Source: Acidobacteriaceae bacterium (GTDB taxonomy: Bacteria > Acidobacteriota > Terriglobia > Terriglobales > Acidobacteriaceae). Taken from it: 6,502 nt of DNA. Position numbers and translations under genes: made by a program. Shown in pieces: positions 1 to 5,225 of the stretch. The notes under the pieces are model-generated. The model did not search any database. It was not told the origin of the DNA and was given only the letters and a program-made list of their open reading frames with translations. The stretch is taken from assembly GCA_025462805.1 (NCBI GenBank), contig JAOAPJ010000360.1:1-6502 (forward strand), given 5' to 3'. Position 1 is the first letter of the stretch. Every line of letters begins with the position of its first letter.

Positions 1-252
1 TCGTGGCAGTCGCTGATCGCAGGCATGGCGCTGGTCGTCGTTGCTTTCGGCCTCAATGGTTGTGGAGCTACCGTCGCGAACGGGCCGCTGAAGAATTACT
101 ACGACACGATCAATCACGGGACGGGGGGAACGCTCGCCAAGGGAACTTACACGGTGGTCGTGACCGGCACCGCCACAGTGCTGAGCAATGCCCAGCCCGC
201 TGTCACCCTGAACCTTGTTCATAACGTGCCGGTGAAGATCGTGGTTCAGTAG
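1..252 (+). CDS. C-terminal tail of a secreted or membrane-anchored protein with an Ig-like beta-rich end (5' partial)
   Basis: The frame is open from the first base of the window to a TAG at 250-252, so the true start is probably outside. The visible 83 residues begin with a hydrophobic stretch (ALVVVAFGLNGC, from about base 28) ending in a lipobox-like Leu-Asn-Gly-Cys. A Gly/Thr/Val-rich segment follows with alternating beta pattern (GTYTVVVTGTATV, then VTLNLV and VPVKIVVQ). Large acidobacterial Ig-repeat or beta-propeller surface proteins often end this way, with a membrane segment and then a final 'aGTYTvtVtgT' strand pair; this is recalled family knowledge. Alternatively it is a small lipoprotein whose signal peptide begins just left of the window; an ATG at 25 would leave no basic n-region. 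Substrate and function cannot be told. The call of a real coding end is fairly safe, the class is tentative. Confidence 0.6.
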   Translation, partial: SWQSLIAGMALVVVAFGLNGCGATVANGPLKNYYDTINHGTGGTLAKGTYTVVVTGTATVLSNAQPAVTLNLVHNVPVKIVVQ

Positions 253-277
253 CGCAGGTTTAGTAACCGCAGGACGC

Positions 278-307
278 AAGGGGGATAGGTTCCAGCCTGT
301 CCCCTTT
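278..307 (+). terminator. Probable intrinsic terminator after the leftmost gene
   Basis: An inverted repeat 26 bases after the stop at 252: bases 278-289 pair with 296-307 around the six-base loop TTCCAG. The core GGGGATAGG/CCTGTCCCC has one U-G wobble, and the outer A-A-G pairs with T-T-T (one more wobble). The T tract is only three bases long and belongs to the stem, so termination may be weak or Rho-assisted. Position and stem strength fit a terminator for the gene ending at 252. Confidence 0.55.
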
Positions 308-325
308 GCCGTCTATCTGGACGGC
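308..325. repeat. Short inverted repeat directly abutting the terminator hairpin
   Basis: GCCGTC (308-313) and GACGGC (320-325) are perfect inverse complements around a six-base loop. The hairpin starts on the base after the preceding one, giving a tandem stem-loop. It has no T tract of its own. It may strengthen the stop or protect the 3' end of the message; no specific function can be shown. Confidence 0.4.
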
Positions 326-360
326 TCGGCGCCAGCGAACTCCGCGGCGAATGACACTGC

Positions 361-390
361 GCTGTATTGCATCCTATGCAGCAGGACAGC
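361..390. repeat. Nested inverted repeat upstream of the small membrane protein gene
   Basis: The inner arms TGCAT (368-372) and ATGCA (376-380) flank CCT; the outer arms GCTGT (361-365) and ACAGC (386-390) enclose them with an asymmetric internal loop. The element lies 60 bases before the ATG at 450, so it could be an operator or a 5' leader hairpin. No convincing -35/-10 pair is visible next to it (CATATT at 405-410 is a weak -10 candidate). Confidence 0.35.
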
Positions 391-449
391 AAACTTTGGG
401 AAAGCATATTCTCTAGTCCAGAGCCGGGCCTCGAAGGGAGCCAGGAAGA

Positions 450-689
450 ATGGCATTGAAGATGAAACACATCACGGCAGCGGTTCTTGTCGGCGACGGA
501 TTGCTGGCGCTGGTATCCCCCGATCGGGATGCGCTGGCATGGCGCATGGGCCCGGAGCCCTTCCGAACGTTGATGGGCCTGATGGCGAAGCGCCCGTCGT
601 TGATGCGCCTGGTGGGTGCTACCCAGATTGCCGTAGGTATCTGGTGGGCACTTCGTGAGGAGCCTCCGGCGCGGCGGGCCGCTGTTTGA
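450..689 (+). CDS. Small hypothetical membrane protein with two hydrophobic segments
   Basis: A 79-residue protein that I do not recognise as a named family. It has two hydrophobic stretches, about residues 7-22 (ITAAVLVGDGLLALVS) and 50-67 (around LVGATQIAVGIWWAL), separated by a polar, partly basic loop with Arg, Lys and Pro. The C-terminus is Arg/Glu/Pro-rich. This suggests a two-helix inner-membrane hairpin. The ATG at 450 is preceded by GGGAG at 436-440, a good Shine-Dalgarno spacing of nine bases; an in-frame ATG at 462 is an alternative. The RBS, the membrane-like composition and the position in an otherwise empty gap favour a real gene over the antisense frame at 413-925. It is followed by about 186 bp without a gene. 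Function unknown. Confidence 0.58.
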   Translation: MALKMKHITAAVLVGDGLLALVSPDRDALAWRMGPEPFRTLMGLMAKRPSLMRLVGATQIAVGIWWALREEPPARRAAV

Positions 690-875
690 TCCGTCTCCTG
701 CGTTGGGATGCCTGCCGAACTGCCCAGACGGTTTAATCGCGCCGCCAGTGGGTTGCGCTTCGTGTCTCGAATTGGTCGCCCAATGCCCTGAGTCTTTTCA
801 GAAAGCAGGTTCTGGCCGGACTCTCGTATGGCGATCGAGTGGAAGTTGCGACGCTCAATCGCTATGATGAGCGGC
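690..875. other. Intergenic stretch before the sugar isomerase gene, nothing clear
   Basis: There is no convincing gene or promoter here. The only symmetry seen is a weak hairpin, ATTGG (771-775) with CCAAT (780-784) around TCGC. The in-frame upstream ATGs of the next gene (828, 864, 867) fall inside this stretch, so its right boundary depends on the start chosen there. Confidence 0.4.
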
Positions 876-1715
876 ATGAACCGGCGAACGTTCCTAGCGC
901 TCTCAGCAGCGGCGTGGCCAGCCATGGCCTTCGGTGCTGGGAAGCATACCCCTCTGGGCGTCCAGCTTTACACGATACGAAATCTGGTGAAGAACAATAA
1001 TCTCTTGCAGCTCCTGCGGCAGATTCGGGCCATTGGCTATGAAGAGGTCGAGACCTACTGGAACCTCTACAATCAGCCGGCGCATCAACTGCTGAGCACC
1101 ATCCATCGCGCGGGTTTGACGCTGTCCAGCGGGCACTTCAACTACGAAGAGTTCGCCTCCAAGATTCCCTACGCCCGCCTGCTTGGTTTGAAGTGGATGG
1201 TATGCCCGATGCTGCCCAAGGCGCAGTGGGGCTCTCCTGAGGGATTTCGACGCGCCGCTGCGGCCTTCAATCAATGGGGCAAACAATGCCAGGCGCATGG
1301 CATGCGCTTCGCCTTCCACAATCACAACTATGAGTTCCAGGACCTAAAAGGGACGACGGGCTACGACATCCTGTTAAAGGAGACGGATCCCGAACTGGTG
1401 TGGCTGGAGATGGATTGCTACTGGATCACGCAGGCTGGCCGTGACCCCGCACTGCTGCTGAAGCAGTTGGGCAAGAGAGTCCGCCTGCTCCACCTGAAGG
1501 ATCGCAAGCCGGGCTATCCGACTTCGCAGGAGTTGAACGAAGCGGCGATGCACTTTACCGAGGTAGGGAATGGCACCATTGCATGGCGTCCGCTCTTTGC
1601 GGAGGCAGAGAAGCTGGGCATCGAGCACTACTACATCGAGCAGGATGAATCCGACAAGACGCCGATGGAGAGCCTGAAGATCAGCTACCAATACCTGCAC
1701 AAGCTGCTGAGCTGA
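876..1715 (+). CDS. Tat-signal sugar phosphate isomerase/epimerase-like protein (xylose isomerase-like TIM barrel)
   Basis: A 279-residue protein of the xylose isomerase-like TIM-barrel / AP endonuclease family 2 fold, a family that isomerises or epimerises sugars and inositols with a divalent metal. Seen in order: barrel entry GVQLYTIR (28-35), GYEEVETYW (54-62), GHFNY (86-90), FAFHNHNYEF (145-154), VWLEMDCYW (175-183), LLHLKDR (204-210), and GNGTIAW then HYYIEQDES (231-259). Likely metal or active-site residues are Glu59, His148/His150, Glu153, Asp180, His206 and Glu255. The N-terminus MNRRTFLAL is a twin-arginine type signal with a hydrophobic core and an Ala-Met-Ala site at 16-18, so the enzyme is probably exported folded. 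I chose ATG 876 because it puts the Arg-Arg pair at residues 3-4; in-frame ATGs at 828, 864 and 867 are alternatives, and none has a strong RBS. The exact substrate is unknown. Confidence 0.92.
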   Translation: MNRRTFLALSAAAWPAMAFGAGKHTPLGVQLYTIRNLVKNNNLLQLLRQIRAIGYEEVETYWNLYNQPAHQLLSTIHRAGLTLSSGHFNYEEFASKIPYARLLGLKWMVCPMLPKAQWGSPEGFRRAAAAFNQWGKQCQAHGMRFAFHNHNYEFQDLKGTTGYDILLKETDPELVWLEMDCYWITQAGRDPALLLKQLGKRVRLLHLKDRKPGYPTSQELNEAAMHFTEVGNGTIAWRPLFAEAEKLGIEHYYIEQDESDKTPMESLKISYQYLHKLLS

Positions 1716-1774
1716 CAAACCGCCAGTCTTTGCGCGCTTCGTCAGCGTCTCAAGACAGCCCGTTGCTTGCAACG
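1711..1774. terminator. Possible weak bidirectional terminator region between convergent genes
   Basis: The 82-bp gap between the isomerase stop (1715) and the oxidoreductase stop (1798) holds two inverted repeats. GCTGAC (1711-1716) matches GTCAGC (1741-1746) across a 24-base loop, and overlaps the isomerase stop codon. CGTTGC (1761-1766) matches GCAACG (1769-1774), which would fold as a five-base stem capped by a CUUG tetraloop. There is no T run on either strand. Termination is inferred from the convergent layout more than from the sequence. Confidence 0.25.
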
Positions 1775-1797
1775 CTTCCATGCGCCGCGCACATGCT

Positions 1798-2871
1798 TCA
1801 GAGCTGCGGAGCGTCGCTCCAGTCGCAGGTGACGGCGGCTCTTTGTTCGCTGCTCGCGCGTGTCCACTCCAGCAGCCGCAGAGTGCGCCAGGCATCGACG
1901 AGCGTCACTGCCTGGCTCTCCGTTCCCAACAGAGTGTCCCGCACGTTGCGATAGAAGCCACGGTAGTCGCCAGGAAGTGTCGGAATCTTAGTATGCTGGA
2001 CTGCGTTGTCGGCGCCGAGCGTCATGATGGTACCCCAGGCGCTTTCGGGATCCACACCCCAAGGGGACGATCGGAACAGGTCCCCGGCGCGCAGCGCATC
2101 CTCTTGCGGGTCCAGATTGTCCTTGCGGTAGCTGGCTGACGTCCCGTAGGCCAAGAAGCGCACTGCGGGCAGATAGGCAAGCGAGGACGATCGGAGCCAG
2201 ACCGTTAGATCGCGATAGTAGAGGCGCAGGTCGAAGGTGTCGTCCACGCGGGAGCCGGTGCGTTCGTTGCGAACGTCTCCCCATACCGCCGTCGGCAAGC
2301 CAAAGAGCACCAGCGCCTGATCCACCAGATGGGAGCCGAGATCAAGAAGTATGCCGGCGCCAGGCTCTGGCTCTTCCCGCCACGCATTTGGCTTCGGTGC
2401 GGGGCGGAACCGGTCGAAGTGCGATTCGAAGGTGCGCAGTGTCCCTAGCCGGCCGCCCTGGAGCAGTTGTTGGATGGTGATAAAGTCACCGTCCCAGCGA
2501 CGATTGTGATACACGAAGACACGCCGGCCGGTCTGCTGCGAAATCTTGAGCAGGGAAGCAGTCTCGCTGGAGGAAACCGCCGCCGGCTTATCGACAACTA
2601 CATGCTTTCCGGCGCGCAGGCACTGCTCAGCCAGGCGCGCGTGAGTCTGATTGGGGGTGGCCACCACCACCACGTCCACGTTTCCTTCTGCGAGCAGCGC
2701 TTCTACCGACCTGTATACAGGGACGGATGGGTACGCCTGTTTTGCATCATCCCCACTTCGCTGCACGATTGCCGCGAGCGTCAGGCCTTCGGTCGCATCG
2801 ATTACGGCCGCGTGAAAAATGCGCCCCGCCAGGCCGAAGCCGATGACTCCACAACGGATGGGTAGGGTCAC
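1798..2871 (-). CDS. Gfo/Idh/MocA family NAD(P)-dependent oxidoreductase, scyllo-inositol dehydrogenase-like (YdgJ/IolW type)
   Basis: A full-length 357-residue cytoplasmic dehydrogenase that oxidises a hydroxyl of a sugar or polyol using NAD(P)+. The N-terminal Rossmann domain shows GFGLAG (11-16) and VVVVATPNQTH (67-77). The family's catalytic lysine motif is VDKP (Lys95). The second domain has HNRRWD (122-127), FESHFDRFRP (148-157), GAGILLDLGSHLVDQ (171-185) with the conserved Asp177 and His181, and LFGLP (189-193). As I recall them, the HNRRWD, ESHFDRFRP and LFGLP blocks are shared with E. coli YdgJ and B. subtilis IolW, NADP+-dependent scyllo-inositol dehydrogenases; that substrate is a lead, not a proof. 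The start is GTG (2869-2871), two bases after the glgX stop, with AGAGGA (2884-2889) inside the glgX 3' end as its probable RBS. This points to one message and translational coupling with glgX. No damage seen. Confidence 0.94.
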   Translation of the reverse strand: MTLPIRCGVIGFGLAGRIFHAAVIDATEGLTLAAIVQRSGDDAKQAYPSVPVYRSVEALLAEGNVDVVVVATPNQTHARLAEQCLRAGKHVVVDKPAAVSSSETASLLKISQQTGRRVFVYHNRRWDGDFITIQQLLQGGRLGTLRTFESHFDRFRPAPKPNAWREEPEPGAGILLDLGSHLVDQALVLFGLPTAVWGDVRNERTGSRVDDTFDLRLYYRDLTVWLRSSSLAYLPAVRFLAYGTSASYRKDNLDPQEDALRAGDLFRSSPWGVDPESAWGTIMTLGADNAVQHTKIPTLPGDYRGFYRNVRDTLLGTESQAVTLVDAWRTLRLLEWTRASSEQRAAVTCDWSDAPQL

Positions 2872-2873
2872 GG

Positions 2874-5036
2874 TCAGTAGTGGTCCTCTGGGCCGGCTTC
2901 GTCCAGGTTAGAGTCGGGCACGCATTCGGTGAGCAGCACCATAGAGCGGCCGGCTACCACGATGCTCTCCCCTACCTGGCGGTTTTGGAACTCTTCGTGC
3001 AGATCGTCGGTGTTCATCACCGCCTCCCAATACCCACCCGAGGGACAGGGTGGCATCTTGAATTCGACTCCTTCATGGTACGCGTTCATCAGGATAAGAA
3101 ACGAGTCGTCGACTACGGGTCTCCCTTGCTGGTCTTTCGTGTTCAGCGTGCTGCCATTCAACATGAAGCCGACGCTGCGACCCCATGGGGCAGTCCATGC
3201 GCCCTCGTCCAGTTCGGCGCCGCTCGCGTCAAACCACGCGATGTCGCGCATGGCCGAATTGTGGATGGATGAGCCCTGGAAGAACTTGCGGCGGCGGAAA
3301 TTATTATGCCTGCGCCGGAGCCGGATAAGCTGACTGGTGAAGTCGAACAGCAGGTCCTTGCGTTGGTCCGGAGTCCAGTCGTACCAACTGATCTCGTTGT
3401 CCTGGTTAAACGCATTGTTATTGCCATGCTGGGTGCGGCCGCGCTCGTCTCCACCGGAGATCATCGGCACGCCCTGGGACAGGATGAGGGTAGCGAGGAA
3501 GTTGCGTATCTGTCGCTCGCGCGCGTGAATGATCTCTTCGTCCTCTGTATCGCCCTCCACGCCCATGTTCCAGGAGGCGTTGTCGTTGGCGCCGTCTTTG
3601 TTGTCTTCGCCATTTGCTTGGTTGTGCTTCTCGTTGTAGCTGACCAGGTCACGAAGGGTGAAGCCGTCGTGCGCCGTCACGAAGTTGATACTGGCGTAGG
3701 GACGCCGGCCGTCGTGCTGATACAGGTCGCTTGATCCGGTAAGCCGGTAGCCCAGGTCGCTGAGCTGGCCTTCATCGCCCTTCCAGTACTTGCGTACGGT
3801 GTCGCGATATTTCCCGTTCCACTCCGCCCAGATGACGGGAAAGTTGCCGACCTGGTAGCCGCCGTCGCCCACATCCCAGGGTTCGGCGATGAGCTTCACA
3901 TCGGCGAGAATGGGGTCCTGGTTAATGATGTCGAAGAAGCCGGACAGCCGGTCGACCTCGTGCAGTTCGCGTGCGAGCGTGGCCGCCAGATCAAAGCGGA
4001 AACCGTCCACATGCATTTCGGTCACCCAGTAGCGCAGGCTATCCATGATCAGCTTCAGCACCTGGGGATGGCGCACGTTGAGCGTGTTGCCCGTGCCGGT
4101 GTAGTCCATATAAAAGCGGGGATCGTCCGGAACGGTGCGGTAGTAGACGCTGTTATCGATACCTTTCAAGCTAAGCATCGGGCCCATCTGGTTGCCCTCG
4201 CAGGTGTGGTTGTACACCACGTCTAGGATCACCTCAATGCCTGCCTTGTGCAGCTCCTTCACCATGGCCTTGAACTCGCGCACCGACGCGCCAGGTGTCT
4301 GGTCGGAGCTGTAGCGCTCTGCGGGAGCGAGGTAGGCCAGCGTGTTATAGCCCCAGTAGTTGCTCAGGCCTTGCTCGACCAGGTGGCTGTCATTGATGAA
4401 GTGATGAACGGGCAGGAGCTCCACGGCAGTGATGCCGAGCCGCTTCAAGTACGTGATGCTGGCCGGGTGCGCCAGCCCCGCATAGCTGCCGCGAAGCTCC
4501 TCGGGGACCGCTGGATTGGTGACCGAGAAGCCGCGAACATGCATCTCGTAGATGATCGAGTCGGCAAGTGGAATGCGCAGCCGGCGATCGCCGCTCCAAT
4601 CAAAGGCTGGATCAATGACCACCGACTTCGGCATACCTTTGCCGCTGTCCTCTTCATTCTTGTGCAGATCGGCGTCTTCCCCGCCAAAGGTGTACGGAAA
4701 GATCGACTGGTCCCACTGCACGTAGCCGACGATAGCTTTGGCGTACGGGTCGACCAGTAGCTTCTTTTCGTTGAAACGGTGCCCGTGCGCCGGATCCCAC
4801 GGGCCATGCACTCGGAAACCATACCGCTGGCCCGGCTGGATACCGGGTACAAAGCCGTGCCAGACATAGGCCGTACATTCCTCCAGCGTCAGGCAGTCCG
4901 TCTGATTGTTGTCCGCATTGAAGAAGCAAACCTCGACTCCCGTAGCATTTTCCGAGTAGACGGCAAAGTTCGTTCCTTTACCATTCCATCTCGCGCCGAG
5001 TGGGTAAGGTTTTCCGGGCAGAAGCGTTCGTACCAT
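2874..5036 (-). CDS. glgX: Glycogen debranching enzyme GlgX (isoamylase-type, GH13)
   Basis: A 720-residue cytoplasmic enzyme that hydrolyses alpha-1,6 branches of glycogen or of its phosphorylase limit dextrins. An N-terminal CBM48-like beta domain covers about residues 10-100 (NFAVYSENATGVEVCFF; YGFRVHGPW). The GH13 barrel shows all four signature regions: DVVYNH (272-277), GFRFD with nucleophile Asp349, IAEPWD with acid/base Glu385, and FVTAHD with stabiliser Asp457. The late block from GGDERGRTQ (528-536) through GNNNAFNQDNE (538-548) is typical of GlgX/TreX/isoamylase. A C-terminal beta domain follows from about residue 600. The length matches TreX-like members (about 700-720) and exceeds E. 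coli GlgX (657). The ATG at 5034-5036 has AGGA at 5049-5052 upstream. No glgB, glgP or trehalose gene (treY/treZ) is seen next to it; its partner is the Gfo/Idh oxidoreductase directly downstream. All catalytic residues are present, so it should be active. Confidence 0.97.
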   Translation of the reverse strand: MVRTLLPGKPYPLGARWNGKGTNFAVYSENATGVEVCFFNADNNQTDCLTLEECTAYVWHGFVPGIQPGQRYGFRVHGPWDPAHGHRFNEKKLLVDPYAKAIVGYVQWDQSIFPYTFGGEDADLHKNEEDSGKGMPKSVVIDPAFDWSGDRRLRIPLADSIIYEMHVRGFSVTNPAVPEELRGSYAGLAHPASITYLKRLGITAVELLPVHHFINDSHLVEQGLSNYWGYNTLAYLAPAERYSSDQTPGASVREFKAMVKELHKAGIEVILDVVYNHTCEGNQMGPMLSLKGIDNSVYYRTVPDDPRFYMDYTGTGNTLNVRHPQVLKLIMDSLRYWVTEMHVDGFRFDLAATLARELHEVDRLSGFFDIINQDPILADVKLIAEPWDVGDGGYQVGNFPVIWAEWNGKYRDTVRKYWKGDEGQLSDLGYRLTGSSDLYQHDGRRPYASINFVTAHDGFTLRDLVSYNEKHNQANGEDNKDGANDNASWNMGVEGDTEDEEIIHARERQIRNFLATLILSQGVPMISGGDERGRTQHGNNNAFNQDNEISWYDWTPDQRKDLLFDFTSQLIRLRRRHNNFRRRKFFQGSSIHNSAMRDIAWFDASGAELDEGAWTAPWGRSVGFMLNGSTLNTKDQQGRPVVDDSFLILMNAYHEGVEFKMPPCPSGGYWEAVMNTDDLHEEFQNRQVGESIVVAGRSMVLLTECVPDSNLDEAGPEDHY

Positions 5037-5106
5037 GGTTCTTTCTTATCCTGACTCTCTGGAGTGCTACACGAACTGAGATGGGAGCGGGCAGTTATGC
5101 ACTCAG

Positions 5107-5133
5107 AAGCAAGCTGCCCGGCGGGCGTTGCTT
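5107..5133 (-). terminator. Possible terminator hairpin after the permease gene
   Basis: On the + strand, AAGCAA (5107-5112) pairs with TTGCTT (5128-5133), with an inner GCCC (5116-5119)/GGGC (5123-5126) around GGC and a two-base bulge. Read on the minus strand it lies about 93-119 bases past the permease stop and ends in TTGCTTCT, a poor U tract. It could be a weak terminator or a leader structure of glgX. Confidence 0.3.
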
Positions 5134-5172
5134 TGTCGTTGCTTCAGGGTTCACATCTGTAGCAGAGCACAT

Positions 5173-5182
5173 GCCACGTGGC
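5173..5182. promoter_or_regulatory. Perfect 10-bp palindrome, candidate operator
   Basis: GCCACGTGGC is a perfect palindrome centred about 140 bp upstream of the glgX start and 44-53 bp after the permease stop. With no loop it would not make a good RNA hairpin, so a site for a dimeric regulator is the more natural reading. No regulator gene is in the window to pair it with. Confidence 0.3.
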
Positions 5183-5225
5183 GGGGAACTACAAGGTGCT
5201 ATGCGCCGCAGCGAGCGTTGCCGAT

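Larger units (their letters stand above)
5037..5225. promoter_or_regulatory. Intergenic region upstream of glgX, likely promoter/leader with symmetric elements
   Basis: A 189-bp gap between the permease stop and the glgX start, both on the minus strand. It must hold the glgX promoter if glgX is not read through from the permease. I could not find a sigma-70 pair I would defend. Seen instead: a perfect 10-bp palindrome at 5173-5182, an 8-bp direct repeat with an 11-bp period at 5126-5144, and a bulged hairpin at 5107-5133. Confidence 0.35.

Noticed and set aside
771..784. ATTGG-TCGC-CCAAT hairpin as a terminator or riboswitch
   Set aside because: Only five base pairs, no T tract and no surrounding conserved structure; likely chance.
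828..875. Start of the isomerase at ATG 828
   Set aside because: It would bury the twin-arginine signal behind 16 extra residues, and no RBS is evident; kept only as an alternative start.
413..925. Open frame of 170 codons on the minus strand across the small gene and the following gap
   Set aside because: Arg/Ser/Ala-rich without domain pattern; the opposite-strand small gene has a better RBS and protein composition, and this frame also runs into the start of the isomerase gene.
1374..1895. Open frame of 173 codons on the minus strand
   Set aside because: Antisense to the isomerase and overlapping the end of the oxidoreductase; low-complexity Leu/Gln/Ala/Arg content.
3306..3734. Open frame of 142 codons antisense to glgX with a Val-rich stretch
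   Set aside because: The hydrophobic look is the reverse complement of the Asn/Asp/His-rich glgX codons, a common artefact.
4248..4760. Open frame of 170 codons antisense to glgX
   Set aside because: A shadow of a strongly conserved GC-rich gene; no recognisable motif and no plausible RBS context.
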